A stretch of 64,000 bases of DNA from Thiotrichales bacterium (GCA_026709935.1 JAPOSC010000034.1:1-64000); one strand, 5' to 3'. Counted from the first letter of the stretch, positions 51,961-62,976 are shown. The notes: generated by a model from the sequence alone, not told the origin. Numbers and translations: made by a program.

Positions 51961-52414
51961 AATCGAGTGCGGGTTTGCGTCTTTAACGCAAGGAAGCGGA
52001 GTCGATCTGCTTATTCGCTACGGCCCGACCGTGGCGGTTCAGGTTGGATTTGATCGGGAATACCGAAGTGGTAGTGGAGATATTCCGAATCTGCATGAGG
52101 CACAGCACCTGGCGCTTGTTGATACGGGCGCGACGTTGAGTTGTATCGACTCAACTTTAGCAGCAACTCTTCGTCTTCCGATCGTGGATCGGGAATCTGT
52201 ATCCGGAGTACATGGTTCTCAAGAGGTCAATGTGCACCTCGCGCAGATTTACGTCCCCTCTTTGGATTGGGTCATTTTCGGTCGATTTCACGGAGTGCAT
52301 CTTGTTCGTGGCAATCAGCCGCATCTCGCTCTACTAGGCAGGATATTTCTGCGCGACTTCACAATGACTTATGACGGTCGGACTGGATCGGTTAGGATTA
52401 GCAAGATTGAATAA
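51953..52414 (+). CDS. Retropepsin-like aspartic protease
   Basis: A 153-residue single-domain protein with the aspartic protease active-site motif in HLALVDTGATLSCIDSTLAA (DTGA) and the second family element near LALLGRIFLRDFTMTYDGR, where ILGR precedes a strand as in clan AA proteases. One DTGA per chain means the active enzyme would be a homodimer, as in retroviral proteases. No signal peptide or membrane helix is seen, so it should be cytoplasmic. It overlaps the DUF5678-like gene by eight bases. Targets are unknown; the small partner could be substrate, inhibitor or adaptor. It is convergent with folK-folP. Confidence 0.65.
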   Translation: MREIECGFASLTQGSGVDLLIRYGPTVAVQVGFDREYRSGSGDIPNLHEAQHLALVDTGATLSCIDSTLAATLRLPIVDRESVSGVHGSQEVNVHLAQIYVPSLDWVIFGRFHGVHLVRGNQPHLALLGRIFLRDFTMTYDGRTGSVRISKIE

Positions 52415-52492
52415 CAGCGTGAAGAATATCGCACTTGCACTCTGGCTCGTCTGCGCCGCATAGGCGGGAGCGGGCGCGCCAGTACGCCGGAT

Positions 52493-53770
52493 TCACCCGT
52501 TCAGATGCGACCAGCCCCGCCAGGCCGCGGTGTGCAGCGGCACGTTGTGGATCCTGATGATGTCCACCCCTTGGGCGCACAGATGGAGCGAGGCGCCGAG
52601 GGTCGTCAGATCTTTGGCAGCCTCGTCCTTGCCCGCGAAGCTCTTGATGAAAGACTTGCGCGAATGGCCCACCAGCACGCGCAGTCCGTGCCGGCGCAGC
52701 TCCCCCGCGCGTCGCAGCAGCCGCAACGACTGAAGCGAGTTCTTGCCGAAGCCGATCCCCGGGTCGAAGATGATCCGCTCCAGGTCGATTCCCTGCGCAT
52801 TCCACGCTTCCATCCGCTGCCGCAGCCACTGCTCGACGCCGTCGTACGGGTCGCGATCGACGGGCAGCACCACCCGCGGGTCGGCCGGCAAGGTGAGGTG
52901 GTGCATCGCGACCCAGTCCGTGCCGCTGTCTCTCGCCAGCGCGACCATGGCGGGGGAGGTCAGTCCGCCGACATCGTTGATGATGTCCACTCCGAGCGCC
53001 AGGCCCTTCTCCGCCACCTCGGGATGGCGGGTGTCGAGACTCAGCCGGGGACGCAGCCTGTGACCCGCCGATCGCTCGATCAGTTGCTCCAGCACCGGTC
53101 CGACCCGGGACCATTCGGTGTCGGGGTCCACCGGGGTGGCGCCGGGCCGCGTCGATTCTCCTCCGACATCGAGGATGTGGGCGCCGGCTTCGACCATGGC
53201 CGCGACATGGGGCTCGATCCGCGTCCGGTCGACGAACCGGCCGCCGTCGGAGAACGAGTCCGGCGTGATGTTCACGATGCCCATCCACAGCGGAATGCGG
53301 TTCTCGAGCGCCATCGACCATTCGAGCACCGTGCGTTCGCCGCGGCCCGGGATGGTGAGCCGAGGCGCGAGCGCCGCCAGTGGCGTCAGCACGAAGCTGC
53401 GGCACGTGAGATCGCGGTGGGGAATGGTCAGCCGCTGCGTTTCGATCCGTTCGCGACCCCACAGCAGGATGTCGATGTCGATGGGCCGGGGCGACCAGCG
53501 TGAAGTTCGGCGCCGCCCAAAGGTCCGCTCGATCTCGTCGATCCGGTCGCGGAGCGGCTCGGGTCCGCCGCGCACCGTGCATTCGAGCACGAGGTTGAGG
53601 TACGGCCGGTTCCACTCCGGGGGTGCCGAATCGGGGAGCAGGGCGGGCGATTCGACCACCGGCGAGACCCGCACGACGGTGGTCCCGTCCGCATCGAGCG
53701 CATCAATGGCCCGCGACAGGTGCTCGCGCCGATCCCCGAGGTTCGAGCCCAGCCCCAGATAGACTCGCAT
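52493..53770 (-). CDS. folKP: Bifunctional HPPK-DHPS (FolK-FolP fusion)
   Basis: A 425-residue protein performing two consecutive folate steps. Residues 1 to about 160 are 6-hydroxymethyl-7,8-dihydropterin pyrophosphokinase (LGLGSNLGDRREHLSRAIDA, FGRRRTSRWSPRPIDIDILL). Residues from about 165 on are dihydropteroate synthase (MGIVNITPDSFSDGGRFVD, ILDVGGESTRPGATP, IINDVGGLTSPAM, IIFDPGIGFGKN, RVLVGHSRKSFI). ATG 53770 begins the HPPK domain exactly. The same domain order is known from Francisella and from eukaryotes; most bacteria carry separate genes. The sulfonamide-target pterin and PABA sites look complete. Two hairpins lie upstream. Confidence 0.93.
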   Translation of the reverse strand: MRVYLGLGSNLGDRREHLSRAIDALDADGTTVVRVSPVVESPALLPDSAPPEWNRPYLNLVLECTVRGGPEPLRDRIDEIERTFGRRRTSRWSPRPIDIDILLWGRERIETQRLTIPHRDLTCRSFVLTPLAALAPRLTIPGRGERTVLEWSMALENRIPLWMGIVNITPDSFSDGGRFVDRTRIEPHVAAMVEAGAHILDVGGESTRPGATPVDPDTEWSRVGPVLEQLIERSAGHRLRPRLSLDTRHPEVAEKGLALGVDIINDVGGLTSPAMVALARDSGTDWVAMHHLTLPADPRVVLPVDRDPYDGVEQWLRQRMEAWNAQGIDLERIIFDPGIGFGKNSLQSLRLLRRAGELRRHGLRVLVGHSRKSFIKSFAGKDEAAKDLTTLGASLHLCAQGVDIIRIHNVPLHTAAWRGWSHLNG

Positions 53771-54246
53771 GGCCCCGATTCCGAACCTCGCAGCTCTCCG
53801 ATTCGTTGCGCGAGCCGGATACGCCGACGTATCCGGCTTGCCGGACGTTGGTCTGTCCGGCGGGCCGGAAGCTGCGCTTCCGACGTACTGAACGCTATCG
53901 CGTCCGATCAATGCGTCGATCGTGCGTCGCTCATTCCCGCGCCGTGGGCGTTGCCGCCATCCCGGCCAAGCCGGAGGCAGAGGGAGTGTACACGACACTC
54001 CAGCCCTTATTCGGAGTCCGAACCAAGGGTAATTTCACGCTGCGGATCAAGGTGGGCCTTTCAGAGACCGGCCGCGGGTAGACTCCTGATCATCACCGCG
54101 GCCCGAGTCCCGGAGAGCCCGGCGGCTGCGGCTGCTCGGGGGCCCGAACGTTGCTCCACTTCTCCGCTCACGGTGGTGGCGCGGGGTGGCGGCATCGCCA
54201 CCAGTCCGCTCGCCGCTCCACCGGCGCCGGTTCGGCCGAAGTGCGT
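53771..54246. other. Intergenic region with two hairpins
   Basis: The 476-bp spacer between the methyltransferase stop and folKP. AGCCGGATACG-CCGA-CGTATCCGGCT (53813-53838) is a perfect 11-bp hairpin, and GCCGGAC...GTCCGGC (about 53840-53861) is a second. They may be the 3' end of the methyltransferase mRNA or the folKP leader. The rest (53870-54246) shows no supported gene. Confidence 0.45.
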
Positions 54247-55761
54247 TCAGCCCCGGAGCAGGCCGTGATGCGCCAGCCCTGCGAGCACCGTCTCGATGCG
54301 GTGCTCCTCGACGGGTCCCACGTGCGGGTTCCGGCTCAACGCTTCCCGAAGTGCCGCGACATCGCGGGCTCCGTCGAGGAGCCCGAGCGCCGCGGCGGCG
54401 ATGGGGTCGTCGATCTCCACCTGGCGGTGGCGCAGGCTGGTGACCCGGGTTCCGCGCGTGATTTCGATGCGCGCCAATGCGCTTGCGAGAGGGCGAGGGC
54501 CGGGTGAAGTCGCCATCGGGGGCTCCCAGGTGTGGAGGTCGACAAAACCCATGGCGTGATTCGTGGCGAGAAATTCGGTGAACTCGCGTCTTTCGAACGG
54601 GGTAGGGTGGCCGGTGCGACCGGTGCGCCGGCGTGCATCCCGCAGCAGTGGTTCGACTCCGACGCTGGCGGGCCAACGTTCGGCCAGGAGCATGAGTGCC
54701 GCCTTGGCGGCCGAGTCGTCGAGGCGCGGGTCGGCGCCGTCGAGGGTGAGGAAGGTTGCGGTGACGCCGTCGGTGAGGTCCACGGGCGCGATGGCGGGAC
54801 GGACCGAAGATGCGACGCGCAGATCGCGCATCGCGTCGAAGTCCCGAATCGGGGTGAGGGTGGCGGCTTCGCGGCAAAAGAGCGGGCAGCGGTACATCTG
54901 GCCGACGAGGAAGTCGAAGCACTGCTCGCGCGCGATGCGGCCGCCGCCGAATCGGCGCAATGCGGCCCGGATCGGTTCCGGGTACCGGTCCGGGTGGACA
55001 TCCGCCGGCCGCGCCTCGCACAGGTACCGCAGACCGTGCCGGGCCGCATGCTCGACCACCGCGCGGAAGTGAAACGCCTGGTGGGCCGGTACGAGGTCGT
55101 CATGGAAGAGCACGCCGGGCGGGTTGCGCTCGATGCGACTCAGCTCGTCTTCCAGAATCCGCCGGTAGGGCGTCCCCTCGGGCTGCGCCCCGGTGACCTG
55201 CCGCACGAACCGCACTGCGTCCTCGCCATGGGCTTCGGGGTCGTCGAACACCGCGAGCCGGAAACGCATCATGTCGCGGACGAGATTCCTGAAATGGCCG
55301 CCGGGGAGGGCGTTGAAGTTCAGGTAGGCGATCCCGCCCGGCGCGAGATGGCGCGCGAAGGCCGACATCAGCGCGTCACGCACCGGGGCCGGGACCCACG
55401 AGTACACGCCGTGCGCGATGATGTAGTCGAACTCGCCGAGATCGGCGGGGAGATCGAGGATGTCGCCCCGCCGCAGCTCGATGTTGGCAAGCCCGAGCCC
55501 GGTGGCGAGCCTCCGCCCGGCCTCGATGGGTCGGGCCGCGATGTCGATCCCGAGAAATCGGGCGTCGGGAAGCCCGTAGGCCATGGGCACGATGTTGCCG
55601 CCGGCGCCGCACCCGAGTTCCAGCACCCGGCCGCGTTCGACCGGGGCGGGGCTCAGCCCGAGCATCCGGGCGTTGGCTGCCATGCGGTCCGGATGCGAGT
55701 GCTCCCACGCGCCGCCGGGATAGTGGATGCGGTCGTGCAGTGGCGAAGTCGGATCGGTCAT
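54247..55761 (-). CDS. SAM-dependent methyltransferase with methyltransferase regulatory domain
   Basis: A 504-residue protein. The N-terminal class I methyltransferase has [20 protein letters not shown] (motif I), [14 protein letters not shown] (motif II) and [14 protein letters not shown], with [18 protein letters not shown] after it. It is followed from about residue 210 by the helical methyltransferase regulatory domain (VGTAQ-like opening, PVHQAFHF-like segment here [20 protein letters not shown]), found in a group of bacterial methyltransferases of unknown substrate. The last 150 residues vary (C-terminal winged-helix-like elements). ATG 55761 is chosen at the family start [17 protein letters not shown]. 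The gene lies about 50 bp downstream of the glycosylase gene, inside a direct repeat. Confidence 0.8.
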   Translation of the reverse strand: MTDPTSPLHDRIHYPGGAWEHSHPDRMAANARMLGLSPAPVERGRVLELGCGAGGNIVPMAYGLPDARFLGIDIAARPIEAGRRLATGLGLANIELRRGDILDLPADLGEFDYIIAHGVYSWVPAPVRDALMSAFARHLAPGGIAYLNFNALPGGHFRNLVRDMMRFRLAVFDDPEAHGEDAVRFVRQVTGAQPEGTPYRRILEDELSRIERNPPGVLFHDDLVPAHQAFHFRAVVEHAARHGLRYLCEARPADVHPDRYPEPIRAALRRFGGGRIAREQCFDFLVGQMYRCPLFCREAATLTPIRDFDAMRDLRVASSVRPAIAPVDLTDGVTATFLTLDGADPRLDDSAAKAALMLLAERWPASVGVEPLLRDARRRTGRTGHPTPFERREFTEFLATNHAMGFVDLHTWEPPMATSPGPRPLASALARIEITRGTRVTSLRHRQVEIDDPIAAAALGLLDGARDVAALREALSRNPHVGPVEEHRIETVLAGLAHHGLLRG

Positions 55762-55858
55762 TGCGGCCCGCGCCCGCTCCGTTGCGCGTCGCTTGCGGTC
55801 GTCGCGGTCATTGTGGCCCACGCCCGCTCCGTTGTGCGTCGCTCGCAGTCGTGGTCGG
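55758..55858. repeat. 50-bp direct duplication at the methyltransferase-glycosylase junction
   Basis: Two tandem copies of a 50-bp unit (beginning TCATTGCGGCCCGCGCCCGC and TCATTGTGGCCCACGCCCGC) with about 85% identity. The second copy holds the 3' end of the glycosylase gene and the first covers the spacer and the methyltransferase start. Confidence 0.75.
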
Positions 55859-56581
55859 TCGGATCGTGATTCCGGCGTCCGCGAGCGCGCGTTCGAATAC
55901 TGTGGCCCATCCCCGGTTGGCAAGCGGGCTCGCGGGACTCGGATGCGGGGCACTGCTCACGGTCACGTCCGTCTCTGCAAGCGCGATGCGGGCGCGATCC
56001 GCAGCGAACCGTCCGATTCCGACCACATGCCGCGCCCCGAGCGCCCGCACGACCTGCGTCAACGCCGCATCGCACGCCTCGTAGAGCGGTGCCCGCTCGG
56101 CCGCCGGCAGCTTGTCCGGGGTGCGGTTCCTCCCCGAATCCTCCATGAAGCAGAGCGGGCAGTAGTTCCAGACGAAGAAACGCTCGAAGAAGTGCTCGGG
56201 GACGCCGAATCGGCTTTGCGCCCACCCCCAGAGCCGGCGTCCGCTCACCTCCGCGCGCGCGCAGCCGAAGCCGGTGATCGGCCGCTTCGGATGTTCGACC
56301 TGCGGCCGTGCGACCCGGTCGCGAATTCCGAGCCAGTCGCGGGTGATCTCGACATCGCCGAACGGCACTCCGGTCTGCGCCATTCCGAACGGCCCCGGAT
56401 TCATTCCCAGCATCAGGATCGCGGGCGATCCCGCGCCGTAGCGCACGAGGTACGCTCGGTGCGGCGCCCAGGCGTACTGCAGGGGGTTGTAGACATGGGT
56501 GACCGGAGCCGCGAACGCGAGGGCATCCGTTCGGCGGGCGAGGGTCCTTGCGATGGAGACGATGCGGGGTCGGGAGGGCAT
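55808..56581 (-). CDS. SMUG-type uracil-DNA glycosylase
   Basis: A 257-residue glycosylase of the SMUG1 family within the uracil-DNA glycosylase superfamily; it removes uracil and oxidised pyrimidines from DNA for base excision repair. The catalytic-site motif is [20 protein letters not shown] (G-M-N-P-G-P-F-G in SMUG1), the base-recognition segment is [13 protein letters not shown] (asparagine), and motif 2 is [14 protein letters not shown] (H-P-S-P-A-S-P). The conserved internal segments fit well over about 230 residues. ATG 56581 is preferred (MPSRPRIVS). The last 15-20 residues lie in a duplicated 50-bp repeat and look non-native. Divergent from fumC. Confidence 0.85.
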   Translation of the reverse strand: MPSRPRIVSIARTLARRTDALAFAAPVTHVYNPLQYAWAPHRAYLVRYGAGSPAILMLGMNPGPFGMAQTGVPFGDVEITRDWLGIRDRVARPQVEHPKRPITGFGCARAEVSGRRLWGWAQSRFGVPEHFFERFFVWNYCPLCFMEDSGRNRTPDKLPAAERAPLYEACDAALTQVVRALGARHVVGIGRFAADRARIALAETDVTVSSAPHPSPASPLANRGWATVFERALADAGITIRPTTTASDAQRSGRGPQ

Positions 56582-56665
56582 GGTTCGATGGCTGGCGCTC
56601 CGCTCCGGCGCGGTACCATACGCCGCGACCCACGTCATCGCCACCGGGGCAGGGAGCAGCAGACC

Positions 56666-58057
<1,392 letters not shown>

Positions 58058-58166
58058 CTGACGCGATCGGTCACTGCCTTCGGTTGGTAAGCACTCGCAC
58101 TTCGACTCCCACTTCGACCATGGACTTGAAATGTGTCGGGCGGGACAAGCGGGATCGGGCCAGACC

Positions 58167-58184
58167 CGGCTCGGGCCCGAGCCG
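58167..58184. other. 18-bp perfect palindrome in the fumC-aminotransferase convergent gap
   Basis: CGGCTCGGGCCCGAGCCG reads the same on both strands. It sits between the convergent fumC and aminotransferase genes and may fold as a hairpin ending both transcripts. No clear T-run is next to it. Confidence 0.4.
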
Positions 58185-58207
58185 TTCTCCGACCCGATTT
58201 TGTCCGC

Positions 58208-59611
58208 CTACGCCGCGAATTCCAGCCCCTCGCGATCGAGCTCCGCCATGGTGTCCTCGATGGCGTCGCGCAGTATCGAGACGATCCGATCGATTTCGTC
58301 CCTGGACAGGGTGAGCGCGGGCGAGAGGACGTTCAGGTTGCCGATGGGTCGCACGATCAGGCCCCGTAACTGCGCATTGCGTGCAATGCGCGTCCCGATC
58401 CCGACATCTTCGCCGAAGGGTTCCTTCGTCGTCCGGTCCCGGACCGACTCCACGCAGAGCATGAAGTGGCTGCCGCGCACGTCCCCGACGATGGGAAGAT
58501 CGGCGAGCGTCCGCAAGCGTTCCTCGAACCAGGGACCGGTCGAGCGCACCTGCCCGCAGAGATCTTCGCGCTCCATGACGTCGATGTTCGCGAGCGCCAC
58601 CGCGCAGGCGACGGCGTGGCCGGAGTACGTGAATCCGTGCGTCAGCATCGCACCGTCGGGACGCCGGGCCATCGCCTCGTACATGCGGTCGGAGACCAGC
58701 GTCGCGGCGAGCGGCAGGTAACCGGAGGTAATGCCCTTGGCGGTCACGATCATGTCCGGCATCACGTCGAACCGGTCCTTGCTCGCAAAGAAGTGGCCCA
58801 GCCGGCCGAACGCGGTCACGACCTCGTCCGATACGTAGAGGATCTCGTTCGCCTCGCAGACCTCCTTCATCCGCCGGTGATAACCCTCGGGCGCGACCAG
58901 CACACCGCCCGCTCCCATGATGGGTTCGGCGAAGAAGCAGGCCACGTTCTCCGCCCCCAGCGCGGCGATCTTTCGTTCGAACTCGTCGACCAGGAAGTCG
59001 CAGTAGGAAGGCTCGTCGTCGACGCCGTCCGGCATGCGGTAGCAGTTGGCTTCGGAAATGTGATGTACGAGACCCTCGGGGAACTGGAACCCCTGCTTTT
59101 CGCTCGCCTTGCCCGAGAGTGCGGCGGAAAGATACGTGCTGCCGTGGTAGGCGTACCGGCGCGAGATGACCAGACGCTTCGACGGCTTGCCCAGCGCGCT
59201 CCAGTAGAAGTGCGCGAGCCGTACCGCGGTGTCGTTGGCGACCGAGCCGCCGTTGCTGTAGAAGACTCGGTTCAGATCGCCCGGCGCGAGTTCCGCGAGC
59301 TTCACCGCCAGCTCGGTCGCGGGGGGGTTGCCGATATCGGTGAAGTAGGAAAACTGCGGGAGAGTCGCAAGCTGCCGGGTGGCCGCATCGATCAGCTCCT
59401 GCCGGCCGAACCCGACGTTGGCGAACCACAGCCCGCCGATGCCGTCGATGAACTTCTCACCCTCCGCGTTCCATACATGGGCCCCTTCTCCACGCACCAT
59501 GATGGTGGAGCCGCTTCGGGGCCAGTCGGAGAAATCCGTCCACGGGTGGATGCAGTGGTCGAGGTCGGCCTGCCAGAGAGCCTTTGCGTCGTAGTTCCTG
59601 AGCGTTTGCAT
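58208..59611 (-). CDS. Class III omega-aminotransferase
   Basis: A 467-residue PLP-dependent aminotransferase of class III. The opening LDHCIHPWTDFSDW and GIGGLWFANVGFGRQELIDA, the FYSNGGSVANDTAVRLAHFY cofactor segment, the AYHGSTYLSAALSG loop, the PLP-ring aspartate region EILYVSDEVVTAFGR and the PLP lysine in MIVTAKGITSGYLPL fit omega-amino acid:pyruvate or taurine:pyruvate type enzymes. The amine substrate cannot be fixed. GGAGGAGAAG lies directly before ATG 59611. No second gene is cotranscribed; its downstream end faces fumC. Confidence 0.88.
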   Translation of the reverse strand: MQTLRNYDAKALWQADLDHCIHPWTDFSDWPRSGSTIMVRGEGAHVWNAEGEKFIDGIGGLWFANVGFGRQELIDAATRQLATLPQFSYFTDIGNPPATELAVKLAELAPGDLNRVFYSNGGSVANDTAVRLAHFYWSALGKPSKRLVISRRYAYHGSTYLSAALSGKASEKQGFQFPEGLVHHISEANCYRMPDGVDDEPSYCDFLVDEFERKIAALGAENVACFFAEPIMGAGGVLVAPEGYHRRMKEVCEANEILYVSDEVVTAFGRLGHFFASKDRFDVMPDMIVTAKGITSGYLPLAATLVSDRMYEAMARRPDGAMLTHGFTYSGHAVACAVALANIDVMEREDLCGQVRSTGPWFEERLRTLADLPIVGDVRGSHFMLCVESVRDRTTKEPFGEDVGIGTRIARNAQLRGLIVRPIGNLNVLSPALTLSRDEIDRIVSILRDAIEDTMAELDREGLEFAA

Positions 59612-59842
59612 CTTCTCCTCCGGGTGGGCTCGAACAGATGTCGCATTGGACCACACCTGCGCCGGGGGTTGATCGCTGCGAGTTGATCGCCGTGGGCCGG
59701 TTTCGGCGCGGAAGATTGCCGTGCCGAGGCGGGGAGAGCGGATGGGCCCGGAAGTGTCTATATTCGCTCGCGGACATTCAGTGCCGCCGGTGCCGCCGGT
59801 GCCGCCGGAGCGCATCTGGCCAGGAAGCACGACGGGGGATTC

Positions 59843-60616
59843 ATGCGCATCGTGAGCTGGAACGTCAACGGGCTTCGGGCCTGTACGAAGAAGGGGTTTC
59901 TCGACGTGCTCGAACGTTCGAAGGCGGACGTCGTGGGGGTGCAGGAGGTGCGGGCGTTCGAGCCCCAGCTTCCCGAAGGGGTGCGTGCGCCTGCGGGCTG
60001 GTGCACGCACTTTGTCGCGGCCGAACGGGCGGGCTACAGCGGCGTGGGACTCTACGCGAGGACGGCACCCGACCGGGTCGAGGGCTCGCTCGGTGATCCG
60101 CGCTTCGACGTCGAAGGCCGCTACCAGCTCGCGCGCTTCGGCAACGTCGTGGTGGTGAACGCCTACTTTCCCAAGGGGAGCGGCAAGGACCGCGACAACA
60201 GCCGTGTTCCCTACAAGCTCGATTTCTATCGGGCGGTGTTCGACCGGGTGGAGCGGCTGCGGCGCCGGTACCGCGTGTTCGTCATCGGGGACTGGAACAC
60301 CGCCCACACCGAGATCGATCTCGCCCGTCCCCGGGGGAACGTCAAGAGCAGCGGATTCCTCCCCGAGGAGCGGGCGGAGCTGGACCGCTGGATGGCGGCC
60401 GGGTGGATCGACACCTTCCGGGCACTCCACCCCGATGCACCGGGGCACTACACGTGGTGGCGCCAGTGGGGCGGGGCGCGCGAGAAGAACGTCGGATGGC
60501 GCATCGACTACGTGCTCGCCTCGCCCGGCGCGATGCGCCGGGTGCGCGATGCGTTCATCTGGCCCCACGAGACGGGATCGGACCACTGCCCGGTGGGCGT
60601 GGATACGGAGGACTGA
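59843..60616 (+). CDS. xthA: Exodeoxyribonuclease III
   Basis: A 257-residue AP endonuclease/3'-5' exonuclease of the Xth family for base excision repair. Motifs are MRIVSWNVNGLRACTKKGFL, the metal glutamate in VVGVQEVRAFE (most members have QETK), the catalytic tyrosine region NAYFPKGSGKDRDNSRVPYK, GDWNTAHTEIDLARP, and the C-terminal GWRIDYVLASPGAM and ETGSDHCPVGVD with the final catalytic histidine. Length is typical. It is a short distance from another repair gene, the SMUG-type glycosylase. A small repeat CCGCCGGTG lies before it. Confidence 0.93.
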   Translation: MRIVSWNVNGLRACTKKGFLDVLERSKADVVGVQEVRAFEPQLPEGVRAPAGWCTHFVAAERAGYSGVGLYARTAPDRVEGSLGDPRFDVEGRYQLARFGNVVVVNAYFPKGSGKDRDNSRVPYKLDFYRAVFDRVERLRRRYRVFVIGDWNTAHTEIDLARPRGNVKSSGFLPEERAELDRWMAAGWIDTFRALHPDAPGHYTWWRQWGGAREKNVGWRIDYVLASPGAMRRVRDAFIWPHETGSDHCPVGVDTED

Positions 60617-60765
60617 GAGTTCGGCTGGCGCGCATGCGACTCGACAAGATGGTTCCGGAGCGAAATTCGCCCGAGTCCGGATGAATCCGCATCTTCGTGC
60701 CGCGTGCTACGGGCCCGACACGGTGCCTGAGGAGTGGAACCTTGGGTACTCTGGTGCGCTCGCCG

Positions 60766-60966
60766 TCATCGCAGCCAGATCAGGCACGCGATACTCGCGA
60801 TCACCAGGCCTCCGCACCATACCGTCAGCCATATCTGCCGACCGCGCCAGCCGAGCCAGGTCAGGACTGCCCCGGCGACCAGGCCGATGACGGCGCTCAG
60901 GAGGATGAAGTCGTCCGTTGCCCCCCAGGCGGAGAGGGTCGGATCCTCGCCGATTCGGTATCGCAT
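60766..60966 (-). CDS. Small two-helix membrane protein, unknown
   Basis: A 66-residue frame from ATG 60966 with a short charged start (MRYRIGEDPTLSAWGATDD) and two predicted helices, FILLSAVIGLVAGAVLTWLG and IWLTVWCGGLVIASIACLIW, separated by a positive loop GRQ. No family is recognised. The clear helix pattern and lack of an overlapping better gene support it, but it is short. Confidence 0.5.
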   Translation of the reverse strand: MRYRIGEDPTLSAWGATDDFILLSAVIGLVAGAVLTWLGWRGRQIWLTVWCGGLVIASIACLIWLR

Positions 60967-61216
60967 GCGGGCGTGGCTCGTTCTGGAGAGATTGGGTGGG
61001 GGCGATCGTGACCGGTTCGCGGCGCTCGCGAAAGAGGCGTGCGATGGGTACCGCAATCGGAGGCCGAACTCGAACTCGAAGCCGCCCGAGTGGCATTGCA
61101 CGATGCGCGGGCGGAGGCGCGGCTCGACGGGAGCGCGCTCGATTGCCACAGAGAGATGAGGACCGTGGCGTGAACGCGATCCGAGGAAACGGTGTGTTCG
61201 CCCTGCAAGCGGCGCC

Positions 61217-61924
61217 TCAAGCCTCGGCCAGCCAGTCCAGGATGCCTCTCAGGTCCGGAATGGTACCGGTGCGGTTCGTCGTCGTGCCGCGGTCGACGAG
61301 GAGCGCTTCGAGCCCGGCCGCGCGGGCGCCGTCGTAGTCGTGCACGCGGCTGTCGCCGACGTGCAGCGCCTCGTGCGCATCGACTCCGAGCGTGGTGAGC
61401 GCATGGGCGAAGATCGCTCCGTCCGGTTTCGCCGCCCCCACCGCCCCCGAGCACACCACCGCATCGAAGAAGGGCGCGAGTCCGAGCGCGTCGAGCAGCG
61501 GCGGCAGCCGTGAATCGAAGTTGGATACCACCGCGAGCCCGACGCCGCGCCCGCGCAGCGCGGCGAGCACGCCCGGAGCCTCGTCGAAGGCGCGCCACGC
61601 CCGCGCGCTCGCGTAGTGCGCATACAGGCGATCGAAGTACGAGTCGAACTCCGGGACCCCTCCGGCCTCGCGCGTGACGCGCTCGACCACCGTGCGCCAC
61701 CAGCCGCGTTCGGCGCGATCGAGGTCTGCACCGTGCCGGCCGGGAAACGCCATCGGCGGGGCGTCGGCGAACGCACTCCGGAATCCTGCGGTCAGGGTGT
61801 CGGGGTCGAGGTTTCCGCCGAACTCGTCGGCGAGGCCCGAATAGGTATCCCCGAGCGGCCTCGCGAGATCGAAGAGCGTTCCCGCCGCGTCGAGCAGCAC
61901 CGCGCGCGTCGCCGGTCTGTTCAT
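61217..61924 (-). CDS. HAD-superfamily hydrolase, IA subfamily
   Basis: A 235-residue haloacid dehalogenase-like hydrolase, probably a phosphatase. Motif I reads VLLDAAGTLFDLARPLGDTY, with the usual second aspartate of DxDGT replaced by alanine, as in the HDHD3/REG-2-like branch of the family; motif II is VSNFDSRLPPLL, motif III lysine lies in GAAKPDGAIFAHAL and motif IV is LHVGDSRVHDYDGARAAG. The cap inserted after motif I is helical. ATG 61924 is the family start. It is divergent from hslO (start 62059), with about 130 bp between. Substrate unknown. Confidence 0.85.
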   Translation of the reverse strand: MNRPATRAVLLDAAGTLFDLARPLGDTYSGLADEFGGNLDPDTLTAGFRSAFADAPPMAFPGRHGADLDRAERGWWRTVVERVTREAGGVPEFDSYFDRLYAHYASARAWRAFDEAPGVLAALRGRGVGLAVVSNFDSRLPPLLDALGLAPFFDAVVCSGAVGAAKPDGAIFAHALTTLGVDAHEALHVGDSRVHDYDGARAAGLEALLVDRGTTTNRTGTIPDLRGILDWLAEA

Positions 61925-62058
61925 GGCCGGTGCCGTCGGGCCGGACGCTTCCGGTTCGAAAGGGATGGCCGGTTCTCCGGAGAGTGCGGGCAGTCCATTT
62001 TCCGATCCTACCTCGCACTGCCTGGACATTGCGGCGCGCCGCGTGCGATCGTCGCCCC

Positions 62059-62976
62059 ATGTCCGGCACTGTGGAACCACGACGCGACGGGCGCGATGCC
62101 CTGCACCGCTTCCTGCTCGAAGGTCTGGGGATTCGCGGCGAGCTCGTGCATCTGGACGCCACCTGGAGGAGCGTGCTGGCGCGCAGGAGTTACCCCGAGC
62201 CGCTGCGCAGCGTGCTCGGCGAATGCCTCGGCGCGACGGCCCTGCTCGCCGCGACCATCAAGTTCGACGGCACCCTCACCTTGCAGGCGCGCGGGGGGAA
62301 AGGTCCGGTCAGCCTGCTCGTGGTCGAAGCCACCGGCGCCCGCACCCTGCGGGGCCTCGCACGTTTCGGAGATCTCGGCGAGGCGTCGGTCCTGCCGGAG
62401 CTCATCGGCGATGCGTGTCTCGCGATCACTGTCGACTCGGGGGCGGATGCGAACCGCTATCAGGGTATCGTGGAGGTGGGGGAGACGACGCTCTCCGGGG
62501 TCATCGAGCAGTACTTCGCGCGCTCGGAGCAGCTCCCCACGAAACTCTGGCTGGCCTGCGATGGTGCCGCGGTCGCGGGCCTTCTGCTCCAGAAGCTGCC
62601 CGGGGACGGCGCGGTCGTGGTCGACGACGCCGAGCGCGCCGAAGCCTGGGAGCGCAGCATCATGCTCGCGGACACGGTGACCGAGCGCGAGCTGCTCGAT
62701 CTCGATGCCCACACGCTGCTGCGGCGCCTGTTCGTGACCGAGGGGTGCCGGGTGTTTCAGCCCGAACGCTGGGGCTTTGCGTGCACCTGCTCGCGCGAGC
62801 GGGTTCGCACCATGCTCCGGTCCCTCGGTCGGGGCGAGTGCGAATCGATCCTCGAAGATGAGGGCGCCGTCGATGTCACCTGCGAGTTCTGCGGGGCGCG
62901 CCATGCCTTCGATACCGTCGACGTGGCGGGACTGTTCATGGCCGGCGCGGTGGCGGGGCCCACGTGCACGATGTAG
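62059..62976 (+). CDS. hslO: Redox-regulated chaperone Hsp33
   Basis: Hsp33 is a cytoplasmic holdase that becomes active on oxidation. The 305-residue protein has the N-terminal domain (LHRFLLEGLGIRGELVHLDA, GECLGATALLAATIKFDGTL) and the C-terminal zinc redox switch with all four cysteines: FACTCSRERV (CxC) and VTCEFCGARHAF (CxxC). ATG 62059 fits the family start; the frame is open further upstream without a ribosome site. Length is slightly above E. coli Hsp33 (292). It stands alone, divergent from the HAD gene and convergent with glcB. Confidence 0.93.
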   Translation: MSGTVEPRRDGRDALHRFLLEGLGIRGELVHLDATWRSVLARRSYPEPLRSVLGECLGATALLAATIKFDGTLTLQARGGKGPVSLLVVEATGARTLRGLARFGDLGEASVLPELIGDACLAITVDSGADANRYQGIVEVGETTLSGVIEQYFARSEQLPTKLWLACDGAAVAGLLLQKLPGDGAVVVDDAERAEAWERSIMLADTVTERELLDLDAHTLLRRLFVTEGCRVFQPERWGFACTCSRERVRTMLRSLGRGECESILEDEGAVDVTCEFCGARHAFDTVDVAGLFMAGAVAGPTCTM

